The position numbers and the translations under genes were made by a program. Positions 33,518-41,914 of a stretch of 64,000 bases of DNA are shown here, in pieces. Below the pieces are notes generated by a model that saw only the letters and a list, made by a program, of their open reading frames with translations, ran no database searches and was not told the DNA's origin. Numbering within the stretch: position 1 is the stretch's first letter; each line of letters starts with the position of its first letter. This stretch comes from DATCLS01 sp036563805 (lineage in GTDB: Bacteria > Actinomycetota > Acidimicrobiia > Acidimicrobiales > VFJN01), in the NCBI GenBank assembly GCA_036563805.1, contig DATCLS010000004.1, forward strand, positions 1 through 64,000, given 5' to 3'.

Positions 33518-34603
33518 TCAGGCGGCGGTCGCCGCGGCCGCGGTGCGGCGGCGGGCCTTGCGGTCGCGGCCCTTGCCGCGGGTGCCGTGCTTGCCGCGCC
33601 CGGCGCCGGGGCCGGCGGTGTCGTCGCCGTCCGGGTCGCCGTCGTCGTCGGGGCCGCCGTCGTCGATCGGCTGGCCCGTCAGGGTCAAGAAGACCTCGTC
33701 GAGCGTCGGCCGGCGCAGCCCGATGTCGTCGACCTCGATGCGCAGGTCGTCGAGCGCTCGGACCGCCTGGGCGATCACCGCCCGCCCGCCGTCGACGGGC
33801 ACGGTCACCCGGCTCGTGTGCCGGTCGACCCGTGGCTCCTCGGCGCCGAGGGGCCGCAGCGCCTCGGCGAGGGCCGGGAGGTCGTCGCGGTGGTGGGCGT
33901 GGATCTCGACCACGTTGCGGCCGGCGCGGTCCTTGAGCTCGGCGGGCGTGCCCTCGGCGATCACCCGGCCGCGGTCGACGATCGCCACCCGGTGGGCGAG
34001 CTGGTCGGCCTCCTCGAGGTACTGCGTGGTCAGCAGCACGTCGGTGCCGCCGGCGACGAGCGCCCGGATCGCCTCCCACAGCTGGTTGCGGCTGCGAGGG
34101 TCGAGGCCGGTGGTCGGCTCGTCGAGCAGCAGCAGGCGGGGGGCGCCGACCAGGCTGGCGCCCAGGTCGAGGCGTCGGCGCATGCCGCCCGAGTAGGTGC
34201 GGACGAGCCGCTCCGCCGCGTCGACCAGGCCGAGCTGCTCGAGCACCGCCTGGGCGTTGCGGGCCGCGGTGCGCCGGTCGTGCCCGAACAGGCGGGCCAC
34301 CATCTCGAGGTTCTCGCGTCCCGTCATGGTCGGCTCGACGGCGGCGTACTGCCCGGCCAGGCCGACCGTGCGCCGGACCCGGGCGGGGTCCCGGGTGACG
34401 TCGATGCCCGCCACCCGCAGCGTGCCGGCGTCGGGCCGGACGAGGGTGGCGATGGTGCGGACGAACGTGGTCTTGCCCGCGCCGTTGGGGCCGAGCACGG
34501 CCACCACCTGGCCCGGGTCGGCGACCAGGTCGAGACCGGCCATGGCCTCGACCTCGCCGAAGCGCTTGACCAGTCCGTGGGCTTCGATCATCGGTGCGTT
34601 CAC
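33518..34603 (-). CDS. ABC transporter ATP-binding protein (DrrA-like)
   Basis: The 361-aa ATPase has Walker A GPNGAGKTTF, signature YSGGMRRRLDLG and Walker B LLLLDEPTTGLD, and the DrrA C-terminal motif LRRPTLDEVFLTLTGQ. The last 45 residues are an Asp/Gly then Arg/Lys-rich disordered tail not seen in typical DrrA. GTG 34603 overlaps the padR stop as GTGA and has GAGGAG upstream, so it is translated with padR. Confidence 0.92.
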   Translation of the reverse strand: MNAPMIEAHGLVKRFGEVEAMAGLDLVADPGQVVAVLGPNGAGKTTFVRTIATLVRPDAGTLRVAGIDVTRDPARVRRTVGLAGQYAAVEPTMTGRENLEMVARLFGHDRRTAARNAQAVLEQLGLVDAAERLVRTYSGGMRRRLDLGASLVGAPRLLLLDEPTTGLDPRSRNQLWEAIRALVAGGTDVLLTTQYLEEADQLAHRVAIVDRGRVIAEGTPAELKDRAGRNVVEIHAHHRDDLPALAEALRPLGAEEPRVDRHTSRVTVPVDGGRAVIAQAVRALDDLRIEVDDIGLRRPTLDEVFLTLTGQPIDDGGPDDDGDPDGDDTAGPGAGRGKHGTRGKGRDRKARRRTAAAATAA

Positions 34604-35352
34604 GGCGTGTCTCCTCGGTCTCCGCGACCGTCTCGGTCGCCGTCTCCGTCGTGTCGGTCGTCGGGGTCGTCGTCGGCTCCGGGGGCTCGGGCGGCTCGGG
34701 CTCCGAAGCCGCGCGGGGCGCCCACGGCCTCGCCGGCGTCGTCCCACGACCAGGTGGGGTCGCCCTCGTGCCAGCTGCGCCACTGGTCGATCCCCTCGAG
34801 CTGGCCGGACTCGATGTCGGCGATCAGCAGCCGGACGAACTCGAGCTCGGCCTTGGCCAGGGCGGTCGTGTACTCGCCCTCGATGACGAAGAGCCGGGGG
34901 AGGCCCCGCTTGGCCATCGCCTCGCGGACGGCCTCGTCCTGCTCGAGCTGGATCTCGAGGGCGTTGCAGCGCTGGCGCAGCAGCGCGACCGCCTCGTCCG
35001 GGGGCAGGACCCCCATCAGCGACAGGCCCGCCTCGAACTGGAGGTACTCCTTGGCCGGGGCGGCGATCAGCTCGGACAGCCAGTCGTACATCTCGCGCCG
35101 GCCGGCGTCGGTGATCTCGTAGACCGTGCGCTCGGGCCGCTTGCCCTCGCGGACCGTCTCGACCGCGTGGATCAGGCCCCGCCGCTCGAGCCCGGCGACC
35201 ACGCCGTAGAGCGACCCGAAGTTGAGCCGGATGCTCTCGTGCTTCGCCCGGGCCCGGAGCGTCTGCGAGATCTCGTACGGGTGCATGGGCCGCTCGCTGA
35301 GCGTGCACAGCACCGCCAGGGCCAAAGGGTTGGAGCGACCTCGTGGAGCCAT
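34600..35352 (-). CDS. PadR-family regulator
   Basis: The 250-aa protein has a PadR winged helix (LALAVLCTLSERPMHPYEIS, then GSLYGVVAGLERRGLI) and a helical dimerisation domain. A charged Asp/Arg repeat tail ends the protein. PadR regulators commonly control multidrug pumps next to them, and here it is the first gene of the drrAB-like operon, so drug-responsive autorepression is expected. Start ATG 35352 (MAPRGRSNP); ATG 35364 is four codons upstream. The 143 bp upstream include an AT-rich patch with ACCAAATAG and ATATATGGT half-sites. Confidence 0.9.
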   Translation of the reverse strand: MAPRGRSNPLALAVLCTLSERPMHPYEISQTLRARAKHESIRLNFGSLYGVVAGLERRGLIHAVETVREGKRPERTVYEITDAGRREMYDWLSELIAAPAKEYLQFEAGLSLMGVLPPDEAVALLRQRCNALEIQLEQDEAVREAMAKRGLPRLFVIEGEYTTALAKAELEFVRLLIADIESGQLEGIDQWRSWHEGDPTWSWDDAGEAVGAPRGFGARAARAPGADDDPDDRHDGDGDRDGRGDRGDTP

Positions 35353-35495
35353 GTTCGCAACCATATATTCGGAACGGAGTACTTCACAACAACTATTTGG
35401 TAACGGATGCACCAACCAGGACATCCGGCCCCGAATTTCCCACCCCGGCGGCCGCGAGAGCCCCGGGCCTGGCGGCGGGGGTCTGGGCGCGGCGG

Positions 35496-36311
35496 TCAGG
35501 AGTGGTCGCGGGCGGGGCCGGGGACCGGGCCGGCGGCGCGGGCCTCGCGGGCGGCGGCCCGCTGCTCGCTCACCCACCACTGGCGGCACACGATCGCCGC
35601 CACCGCCAGGGTCAGCAGCTCGCCCGAGCCCCAGAACAGAGCAGCGGCGGTCTTCTGGTCGTCGAGCGACGGGTAGGCGTCGGGCGCCACCGGCAACGAG
35701 GCGCTGATCAGGGCGAGCGCCACGATGGCGTGGAACGGCACCGCCACGAGGACGACCAGCAGCCGGGCCGCGAACGGCGGCCGCGCCGGCAGCGGGTCGA
35801 CCCCGACCAGCGGCCCCAGGAACAGCACCCCGCTCGCCACCACGTGGGCGTGCACGGCCAGGTGGACCAGGTCGTGGCGCGCCGACAGGTCGAGGAGTGG
35901 CGTGAGGTAGAGGACCACGAGGCCGCCCCCGAACAGGCCCCAGCCGACCAGTGGGTGGGCGAGCAGGCGCCCGGCCCGGCTGTGGAGCCCGGCCCGCAGC
36001 CACCTGCGGGTGGCGGGGCCACCGGTCTGGAGCGCCAGCGTGACCGGCGCGGCCAGCACGACGAGCAGCGGCACCACCAGGCCGAGCAGCACGTGCTGCA
36101 CCATGTGCACCCAGAACCGGTCGCCCTCGTAGCGACCGATGCCCGACTGGGTGGCGATCACCCCGGCCGCCACGGCCCCGGCCATCGCCGCCCGCCGGGC
36201 CGGCGACCACGTCCGTCCCCGGGCGGCGAGGCGCCGGACGCCCAGGTGGTAGAGACCCGCCGTCAGCGCCAGGACCAGGGCGGCGGCCGCGTCCAGCCGC
36301 CACCCCAGCAA
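35496..36311 (-). CDS. ctaG: Cytochrome c oxidase assembly protein CtaG (caa3 type)
   Basis: About seven membrane segments and conserved His residues (HMVQHVLLGLVVPLLVVLAA; HDLVHLAVHAHVVASG) match caa3_CtaG proteins, which are needed to assemble the Cu sites of heme-copper oxidases. The start is uncertain. I use TTG 36311 because the first membrane segment begins there; the frame is open to ATG 36509, but that would read through the divergent ctaE start. It is divergent from ctaE and belongs functionally with the cta genes in this window. Confidence 0.85.
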   Translation of the reverse strand: MLGWRLDAAAALVLALTAGLYHLGVRRLAARGRTWSPARRAAMAGAVAAGVIATQSGIGRYEGDRFWVHMVQHVLLGLVVPLLVVLAAPVTLALQTGGPATRRWLRAGLHSRAGRLLAHPLVGWGLFGGGLVVLYLTPLLDLSARHDLVHLAVHAHVVASGVLFLGPLVGVDPLPARPPFAARLLVVLVAVPFHAIVALALISASLPVAPDAYPSLDDQKTAAALFWGSGELLTLAVAAIVCRQWWVSEQRAAAREARAAGPVPGPARDHS

Positions 36312-36324
36312 TAGGTCGCGGGCG

Positions 36325-36420
36325 TCAAGCGCCGTCGTGGCCCGCTCCTCCCGGCCGCCGGGCCCCGCCGGCCGCCCGCGCCGGCTCGGGCGCAGGCGGG
36401 CGGTCGTCGTCGATCGCCAT
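36325..36420 (-). CDS. Possible 31-codon ORF upstream of ctaG
   Basis: An ATG-initiated Pro/Arg/Gly-rich ORF begins MAIDDDRPPAPEPARAAGG and ends 14 nt before the proposed ctaG start, with GGAGGAG near its 3' end that could serve the next gene. No family is recognised. It could be a coupled leader or chance. Confidence 0.25.
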   Translation of the reverse strand: MAIDDDRPPAPEPARAAGGARRPGGAGHDGA

Positions 36421-36495
36421 ACGGCCGACCAGCGTAAACGCCGTCCCGAAGACGGTCCTGCCCATCGGCCGCCGTGCTCTGGTAAACCGGCTGTC

Positions 36496-37077
36496 GTGTC
36501 GGTGACCACCGAACCGGCCGAAGCGGCCCGGCCCGCCCGGGCGCCGTCGATCGTCGGGGTCGGCGTCGTCGTCTGGCTGGCGTCCGAGCTGATGTTCTTC
36601 TCGGGCCTGTTCGGTGCCTACTTCACGCTCCGCTCCGGCAACGACGTGTGGCCGCCCGAGGGCGTCGAGCTGGCGACCGCCCGCACCGCGTTGGCGACGG
36701 TGGTCCTGATCGTCTCGAGCGGCACCATGCACGTGGCGGTCACCGCCGCCGGCGCCGAGGACCGCCGGCGCGCCGTCCGCTGGCTGGTGCTGACCGCCGT
36801 GCTGGGCGCCCTGTTCCTCACCAACCAGCTGATCGAGTACGCCGAGGCGCCGTTCGCCATCGACGACCACGCCTACGGCTCGATCTTCTACCTGCTCACC
36901 GGGTTCCACGGGCTGCACGTGCTGGGCGGCCTGGTGTTCATCGGGGCGGTGGCGGTGACGATCGCGGGCCGGTCGCGGGCGCCGGTCCACCAGACGGTCG
37001 AGGTCTGCGGGTACTACTGGCACTTCGTCGACGTCGTGTGGGTCGCCATGTTCAGCACGATCTACCTGATCCGGTGA
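36496..37077 (+). CDS. ctaE: Cytochrome c oxidase subunit III
   Basis: The 193-aa protein has five membrane segments, the short form of subunit III. Motifs include WLASELMFFSGLFGAYF, GSIFYLLTGFHGLHVLGG and the terminal YYWHFVDVVWVAMFSTIYLI. It is part of the aa3 oxidase with CtaC, CtaD and CtaF. GTG 36496 or GTG 36502 is the start. It leads the ctaE-qcrC-qcrA-qcrB operon, the standard actinobacterial arrangement for a bc1-aa3 supercomplex. Confidence 0.96.
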   Translation: MSVTTEPAEAARPARAPSIVGVGVVVWLASELMFFSGLFGAYFTLRSGNDVWPPEGVELATARTALATVVLIVSSGTMHVAVTAAGAEDRRRAVRWLVLTAVLGALFLTNQLIEYAEAPFAIDDHAYGSIFYLLTGFHGLHVLGGLVFIGAVAVTIAGRSRAPVHQTVEVCGYYWHFVDVVWVAMFSTIYLIR

Positions 37078-37081
37078 GGCG

Positions 37082-37975
37082 GTGACGTCGGTGCGGAACC
37101 CATCCCGGCAGCCGACCCCGGTCGAGGGCCCGTCGCCGACCCCGCGTCCCGCCCGGAGAGGGGGCCGGCGGGCGCAGCTCGCGGCGCTGCTCGTGCCGCT
37201 CCTGGCGGCGATGGTGTTCACGCCGGCCCTGGCCGCGGCCCGCCCGGCGCAGGACGCAGGGGAGGACACGGCGCAGGGCAGCGAGGAGCCCGACCCCGAG
37301 CTCCTGGCCCAGGGGGAGGAGCTGTACACGACCGGGTGCTCGAGCTGCCACGGACCGGACGGCCGCGGCGAGCGGGCGCCCGACGGCAGCCTCCGCGGAC
37401 CGTCCCTGACCGGCGCCGGCGAGGCCGGCGCCTTCTACTACCTGGCCACGGGCCGCATGCCGCTGGCCAACAGCGAGGAGCAGCCCCAGCGCAAGCCGCC
37501 GGCCTACAGCCCGGAGGAGATCGACGCCCTGGTGGCCTACGTCTCCTCGCTGGGCGACGGGCCCGAGCTGCCCGGCGTCGACATCACCGACGCCGACGTG
37601 GCCGCGGGCGGCGCCACGTTCCGGGCCAACTGCCAGGCCTGCCACAGCGCCTCGGGCAGCGGGGGCGCGCTGAGCTACGGACGCGCCGCCCCCCGCCTGG
37701 CCCCGGCCACGCCCGAGGAGGTGGGCGCCGCCGTGCGGGTCGGCCCCGGCCAGATGCCGGTGTTCGGGCGGGACACGATCACCGACGCCGAGCTCGACGA
37801 CCTGGCCGCCTACGTCGAGTACCTGGACGACCCCGCGGATCCCGGCGGCCTGCCCATCGGCCGGACCGGTCCGATCCCGGAGGGCTTCGTGGCCTGGCTG
37901 GTGGGCATGGTGGCCCTGCTGGCGTTCGTCGCCTGGATCGGCACCCGCGACCCGTTGCGGAGGAGGAGGGCGTGA
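37082..37975 (+). CDS. qcrC: Diheme cytochrome c subunit of the bc1 complex
   Basis: The 297-aa protein has a signal segment (QLAALLVPLLAAMVFTPALA) and two class I cytochrome c domains with CSSCH and CQACH. Distal Met ligands probably lie in GRMPLA and GQMPVF. A C-terminal anchor ends the protein (VAWLVGMVALLAFVAWIG). The two hemes pass electrons directly from bc1 to the oxidase, so no soluble cytochrome c is needed. GTG 37082 lies 4 bp after ctaE; its stop overlaps qcrA as GTGA. Confidence 0.96.
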   Translation: MTSVRNPSRQPTPVEGPSPTPRPARRGGRRAQLAALLVPLLAAMVFTPALAAARPAQDAGEDTAQGSEEPDPELLAQGEELYTTGCSSCHGPDGRGERAPDGSLRGPSLTGAGEAGAFYYLATGRMPLANSEEQPQRKPPAYSPEEIDALVAYVSSLGDGPELPGVDITDADVAAGGATFRANCQACHSASGSGGALSYGRAAPRLAPATPEEVGAAVRVGPGQMPVFGRDTITDAELDDLAAYVEYLDDPADPGGLPIGRTGPIPEGFVAWLVGMVALLAFVAWIGTRDPLRRRRA

Positions 37976-38952
37976 ACCCGGAGCGACCGGCCGAACAGGG
38001 CGTCAACCCGGAGGAGCGAACGGCCGACGGCGCCGCAGGCCCGGACGGCCGACCAGGCGCACGACCGGACGAGCGCCCGGCCGACGGGTCTGGCGACCTG
38101 TCCCGCCGGGGCCAGCGGGTCGAGCTCACGTCGGCCGCCTGCTTCGCGGTGGCCATGGCCGCCGCCATCGCCCTGGCCGTCGTCTACTGGGAGGGCGGCC
38201 AGGTCCAGGCCGAGGGCGTGCTGCTGGCGGTCGTGTTCGGCGGCATCGGGTCCGGCATCGTGCTGTGGGCCAAGCACTTCATGCCCACCGACGAGGTCGA
38301 GGAGGCCCGCCACCCGCTGGCCTCCACCGAGGAGGAGGTGGCGGCGTTCTCCCGCACCTTCGAGGCCGGGCAGAGCACGCTGCGGAGCCGCCGGCTGCTG
38401 GTGGCCACGGGCGGCGGGGCGTGCGCGGCGCTGGGCGTGGCCCTGCTGTTCCCGATCCGGTCGCTCGGCCCCCGTCCCGGCCGCGGCCTGAAGCGGACGG
38501 CGTACGCCGGCGGCGGCGTCCGGGTCGTGCGCGAGGACGGCCGGCCGGTCCGGCCGGACGACATCGCCCGCGGCGGCACGATCACCGTGTGGCCCGAGGG
38601 CCACACCGACGACGCCGACGCCCCGACGCTGCTGATCCGCTTGCAGTCCGACCAGCCGTTCGAGCCCCGCCCCGGCCGCGAGGACTGGGTGGTGGGCGAC
38701 GTCGTCGCCTACTCCAAGCTCTGCACCCACGTGGGCTGCCCGGTCGGCCTGTACCAGGCGGAGTCGGGCCTGCTGCTGTGCCCGTGCCACCAGTCGACGT
38801 TCGACGTGCTCGACGGGGCCAAGCCGGTGTTCGGTCCGGCGGCCCGGGCGCTGCCCCAGCTGCCGCTGGGGGTCGACGACGACGGCTTCATCGTGGCCAC
38901 CGGCGACTTCTCGAGCCCGGTCGGTCCCGGCTTCTGGGACCGGGGGCGGTGA
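37972..38952 (+). CDS. qcrA: Rieske iron-sulfur subunit of the bc1 complex
   Basis: The 326-aa protein has a 45-residue polar N-terminus, three membrane segments as in other actinobacterial QcrA, and the 2Fe-2S motifs CTHVGCPVG and CPCHQSTFD. It accepts electrons from menaquinol. The start at GTG 37972 overlaps the qcrC stop. The N-terminal disordered stretch contains PEERTADG/PDERPADG-like repeats. Confidence 0.96.
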   Translation: MNPERPAEQGVNPEERTADGAAGPDGRPGARPDERPADGSGDLSRRGQRVELTSAACFAVAMAAAIALAVVYWEGGQVQAEGVLLAVVFGGIGSGIVLWAKHFMPTDEVEEARHPLASTEEEVAAFSRTFEAGQSTLRSRRLLVATGGGACAALGVALLFPIRSLGPRPGRGLKRTAYAGGGVRVVREDGRPVRPDDIARGGTITVWPEGHTDDADAPTLLIRLQSDQPFEPRPGREDWVVGDVVAYSKLCTHVGCPVGLYQAESGLLLCPCHQSTFDVLDGAKPVFGPAARALPQLPLGVDDDGFIVATGDFSSPVGPGFWDRGR

Positions 38953-40349
38953 TGGCGGGGGAGCGCCGGCGCCGGCCCGAGCGGCTGCTGACCCACCGCC
39001 TCGCCCGCTGGATCGACGACCGTCTCGGCGCCGCCGAGCTGGGCCGGACGGCCCTCAACAAGGTCTTCCCCGACCACTGGTCGTTCATGATCGGCGAGCT
39101 GGCGCTCTACTCGTTCATCGTCCTGGTCCTGACCGGCATCTACCTGACGTTCTTCTTCGACGCCAGCTCCAACCCCACCGTCTACGACGGCAGCTACGGC
39201 CCGCTGCGCGGGGTCGAGATGACCGAGGCCTACCGCTCGGCGCTCGAGCTGAGCTTCGACGTGCGGGCCGGGCTGGTGATGCGGCAGATCCACCACTGGG
39301 CGGCGCTGCTGTTCCTGGCCTCGATCGTCGTCCACCTCATGCGGGTGTTCTTCACCGGGGCGTTCCGCCGACCCCGGGAGATCAACTGGATCATCGGCGT
39401 GACGCTGCTGATCCTGGCCATGTTCAACGGGTTCGCCGGCTACTCGCTGCTCGACGACCAGCTGTCGGGCACCGGGCTGCGGATCGCCTACTCGATCACC
39501 CTGTCGATCCCGCTGGTGGGGACGTGGCTGGCGTCGTTGCTGTTCGGGGGCGAGTTCCCGGGGCCCGACATCATCGAGCGGCTCTTCGTCATCCACATCC
39601 TGCTGCTGCCGGCCGCCATCGCCGTCCTGCTCGCCATCCACCTGGCCATCGTCGTGCGGCACAAGCACACCCAGTTCTCGGGGCCGGGCCGGCGGGAGGA
39701 CAACGTGGTGGGCGAGCGCATGTGGCCCACCTACGCGGCCAAGGCGCTCGGCCTGTTCTTCCTCACCACCGCCGTGCTGTGCCTGCTGGCCGGCGTGTTC
39801 CAGATCAACCCGATCTGGATCTACGGGCCGTTCGACCCGGCCGAGGTGTCCTCTGCCAGCCAGCCCGACTGGTACATGGCGTGGCTGGACGGCGCCCTGC
39901 GGATCTTCCCGGGCTGGGAGACCCGGGCGTTCGGCTTCGAGATCCCCAACCCCTTCTATCCGGGCGTGCTGCTGGGCGGGCTCACGTTCCTGCTCCTGTA
40001 CGCCTGGCCGTTCCTCGAGGCCCGGGTCACCGGCGATCGCTCCGAGCACCACATCCTCGACCGGCCCCGCCAGCGCCCCGTGCGCACCGCGCTCGGGGTG
40101 GCGACCATCACGTTCTACTTCGTGTGCTTCCTCGGCGGCGGGTCGGACGTCTTCGCCTCGACGTTCGGCCTGTCGGTCAACGCCGTGCTGTGGGCGTTCC
40201 GGATCATGCTGCCGTCCGCCCCGATCGTCACCGGGTGGATCACCTACAAGCTGTGCCGCGAGCTGTCGGCCCGCGACGGCCTGGAGATCGCGTCGCGGGT
40301 ACGGCTCCGCGACATCCCCGGCCGGCTGCGGCGGGGCGCACCCACGTAG
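38952..40349 (+). CDS. qcrB: Cytochrome b subunit of the bc1 complex
   Basis: The 465-aa protein holds the two b hemes: His pairs lie in MRQIHHWAALLFLASIVVHL and FVIHILLLPAAIAVLLAIHL. The quinol-site region reads INPIWIYGPFDPAEVSSASQ then PDWY, where PDWY takes the place of the mitochondrial PEWY. It ends the operon; ATG 38952 overlaps the qcrA stop (TGATG). Confidence 0.97.
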   Translation: MAGERRRRPERLLTHRLARWIDDRLGAAELGRTALNKVFPDHWSFMIGELALYSFIVLVLTGIYLTFFFDASSNPTVYDGSYGPLRGVEMTEAYRSALELSFDVRAGLVMRQIHHWAALLFLASIVVHLMRVFFTGAFRRPREINWIIGVTLLILAMFNGFAGYSLLDDQLSGTGLRIAYSITLSIPLVGTWLASLLFGGEFPGPDIIERLFVIHILLLPAAIAVLLAIHLAIVVRHKHTQFSGPGRREDNVVGERMWPTYAAKALGLFFLTTAVLCLLAGVFQINPIWIYGPFDPAEVSSASQPDWYMAWLDGALRIFPGWETRAFGFEIPNPFYPGVLLGGLTFLLLYAWPFLEARVTGDRSEHHILDRPRQRPVRTALGVATITFYFVCFLGGGSDVFASTFGLSVNAVLWAFRIMLPSAPIVTGWITYKLCRELSARDGLEIASRVRLRDIPGRLRRGAPT

Positions 40350-40409
40350 GACCGGGGGCCGGAAGGGGCCGGCACCGGCCGGGCCCGGAGGACCCCGTCC
40401 CCGGCGCGC

Positions 40410-40446
40410 CGCCGCCCCGGCCGAAGGGGGGAAGACCGGGGCGGCG
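40410..40446. terminator. Strong hairpin after qcrB
   Basis: CGCCGCCCCGG (40410-40420) and CCGGGGCGGCG (40436-40446) form a perfect 11-bp stem with a 15-nt loop. It lies between the convergent qcrB and DUF397 genes and marks the left boundary of the lower-GC island. Confidence 0.7.
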
Positions 40447-40468
40447 TGCGATGGCTGGGATGCGAGGG

Positions 40469-40675
40469 TCAGGTCAGGTCGAACTGACCCTCTTTGGCGC
40501 CTTTGGTGAACGCGTTCCACTCACCGTGCGTGAACACGAGCGCCGGGCCGGTCGGGTCCTTCGAGTCGCGGACGGCGACGACGCCGTCGACGAACGCGAC
40601 CTCGACGCACTCGTTCACGGTGGTGTAGGTGCTCTTGAACCACTGCGCCTTCGACAGATCAGGGGTCGGCTTCAT
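40469..40675 (-). CDS. DUF397-domain protein
   Basis: The 68-aa protein is a DUF397 domain (AQWFKSTYTTVNECVEVAFV; VAVRDSKDPTGPALVFTHGE; NAFTKGAKEGQFDLT). DUF397 proteins are found next to XRE regulators in actinobacteria and in studied Streptomyces pairs act with them to control development or antibiotic production, with toxin-antitoxin-like behaviour proposed. Its ATG overlaps the stop of the preceding 32-codon ORF as ATGA. Confidence 0.93.
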   Translation of the reverse strand: MKPTPDLSKAQWFKSTYTTVNECVEVAFVDGVVAVRDSKDPTGPALVFTHGEWNAFTKGAKEGQFDLT

Positions 40676-40770
40676 CGAGCCACTCCTTCGGTGTGGTGGG
40701 TTGTCTCTGAGTGACTGAGCTCGAGGCGCCGACGGAGGGTGCCGGCGGTCACCGCAGGGTCTGAGGTCAT
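40672..40770 (-). CDS. 32-codon ORF coupled between the XRE and DUF397 genes
   Basis: The ORF begins MTSDPAVTAGTLRRRLELSH and ends with AR. Its ATG overlaps the XRE stop (ATGA, 40767-40770) and its TGA overlaps the DUF397 start (ATGA, 40672-40675), so ribosomes can pass through all three genes. GGAGTG near its end is also the DUF397 ribosome site. No family is recognised. It may be a real peptide or a coupling device. Confidence 0.55.
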   Translation of the reverse strand: MTSDPAVTAGTLRRRLELSHSETTHHTEGVAR

Positions 40771-41618
40771 GGCAGCTCCCCGGCGACGGTCTTGATGAAC
40801 GGGACCGTCTCGTCGGGCGGGAGCGCGGCGGCGCGCAGGTGGTCGAAGACCAGCGTGTAGCGCCGGAGATCCTTCTCTTTCTCGAGGTAGATGTTGCCGG
40901 CGGGGCTGTCGACGTAGACGACGTCGTTGTCGGTGCTGTCGGGGAACTCGATGATCGTGAACGCCCCGATCACGCCGGCGTGGGCGCCCTTGGCGAAGGG
41001 CAGGACCTGCAGGGTCACGTTGGGCAGCTCGGCGGCCTCGATGAGATGGGCGAGCTGGCCCCGCATGACCTCGGTGCCGCCGATGCGCCGGTGGAGGGCG
41101 GCCTCGTCGATCACGGCCCACAGCTCGATCGGCGAGGGTTTGGTCAGCATCTGCTGGCGGCGCATGCGCAGGTCGACGAGCCGCTCCACCCCGTTGGAGT
41201 CGCTGAGGTGGGCACCCCGGAGGATGGCCCGGGCGTAGTCCTCGGTCTGCAGCAGGCCGTGGACGTGGTGCTGGAACGTCCGCAGCGAGGACGCCTCGGC
41301 CTCCAGGCCCACGTAGGTCTCGAAGGCGGCGGGCAGGACGTCCTCGTAGTCGGTCCACCAGCCCTTCTGCTGGGCCTCGCGGACGATCGTGAGCAGCAGC
41401 TCGGCCTGGGTGTCGGTGACGTCGTACAGCTCGAGCATGTCGCGCACGTCGCGCACGCGCGCGACGGCCTTGCCCGTCTCGATGCGGCTCACCTTCGAGC
41501 TGGAGCACTCGAGGTGGGTGGCGACGTCCTCGATCATCAGCCCGGCGTCCTCCCGCAGGCGGCGGAGCTCCATGCCCAGTCGCCGCCGGCGGACGGTCGG
41601 GCTTCGGTCGACGACCAC
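40767..41618 (-). CDS. XRE-family regulator with DUF5753 domain
   Basis: The 283-aa protein has an N-terminal XRE HTH (LGMELRRLREDAGLMIEDVA, then SSSKVSRIETGKA) and a DUF5753 C-terminal domain (LLQTEDYARAILRGA; IEFPDSTDNDVVYVDS). This architecture is that of the WhiJ/Scr1-type regulators that accompany DUF397. GTG 41618 has GGGAGGTG about 9 nt upstream. G+C is lower than in flanking respiratory genes. It is divergent from the small-ORF/SPASM operon and is a natural candidate for controlling it. Confidence 0.93.
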   Translation of the reverse strand: MVVDRSPTVRRRRLGMELRRLREDAGLMIEDVATHLECSSSKVSRIETGKAVARVRDVRDMLELYDVTDTQAELLLTIVREAQQKGWWTDYEDVLPAAFETYVGLEAEASSLRTFQHHVHGLLQTEDYARAILRGAHLSDSNGVERLVDLRMRRQQMLTKPSPIELWAVIDEAALHRRIGGTEVMRGQLAHLIEAAELPNVTLQVLPFAKGAHAGVIGAFTIIEFPDSTDNDVVYVDSPAGNIYLEKEKDLRRYTLVFDHLRAAALPPDETVPFIKTVAGELP

Positions 41619-41633
41619 GGGTCTTCACCACCT

Positions 41634-41680
41634 CCCTCGGTGAACGCCGAGCGAGCCCCCTCGGTGGGCACCGGGGGAGT
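41634..41680. promoter_or_regulatory. Direct repeats and dyad in the divergent XRE promoter
   Basis: CCCTCGGTG occurs at 41634-41642 and 41658-41666, and the second copy is part of a dyad, CGGTG-GG-CACCG, flanked by CCCC and GGGG. The element lies 15-60 bp upstream of the XRE start and before the first small plus-strand ORF. Binding by the XRE protein is inferred from position. Confidence 0.4.
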
Positions 41681-41702
41681 CACAGATGCGGGGCGAGAAA
41701 TC

Positions 41703-41864
41703 GTGAGGAATCTGCTCTATGCACTTGCAGAGCTTAGTCCTCACAGTCAGTATGGCAAGCATCACGGTGAGTGTCCGATCTGTGCGGGGATCACGTACCG
41801 CACAGAGATCCGCACCGCCGAGAGAGTCCGCACCGCCCACACACCCCTAACCGACCGAGACTGA
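41703..41864 (+). CDS. Possible 53-aa small protein with CPIC motif
   Basis: The ORF reads MRNLLYALAELSPHSQYGKH then HGECPIC and ends HTPLTDRD. It is lower in GC and GC3 than the neighbours. GTG 41703 overlaps the stop of a six-codon ORF (ATG 41686-TGA 41706) that has GGGGGAG 7 nt upstream; GTG 41664 is a longer alternative. I recognise no family. It is either an island-encoded small protein (precursor peptide or zinc-binding partner) or unexpressed sequence. Confidence 0.4.
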   Translation: MRNLLYALAELSPHSQYGKHHGECPICAGITYRTEIRTAERVRTAHTPLTDRD

Positions 41865-41875
41865 GGAGCTCCCCC

Positions 41876-41914
41876 ATGATCCTCCACGCGGCGACCGGTT
41901 TGCAGTGGTCATGA
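41876..41914 (+). CDS. 12-codon leader ORF
   Basis: MILHAATGLQWS has GAGGAG 7 nt before its ATG, the best ribosome site in the island. Its TGA overlaps the next ATG as ATGA (41911-41914). It looks like a leader that delivers ribosomes to the 122-aa ORF. Confidence 0.4.
   Translation: MILHAATGLQWS

Noticed and set aside
40469..41618. XRE/DUF397 considered as a classical toxin-antitoxin pair
   Set aside because: No known toxin fold is visible. The architecture is that of developmental regulator pairs; I leave toxicity open rather than claim it.
41625..41840. Minus-strand ORF over the small-ORF region
   Set aside because: It overlaps the XRE promoter and lacks a ribosome site or any family motif; the plus strand has the better-supported signals.
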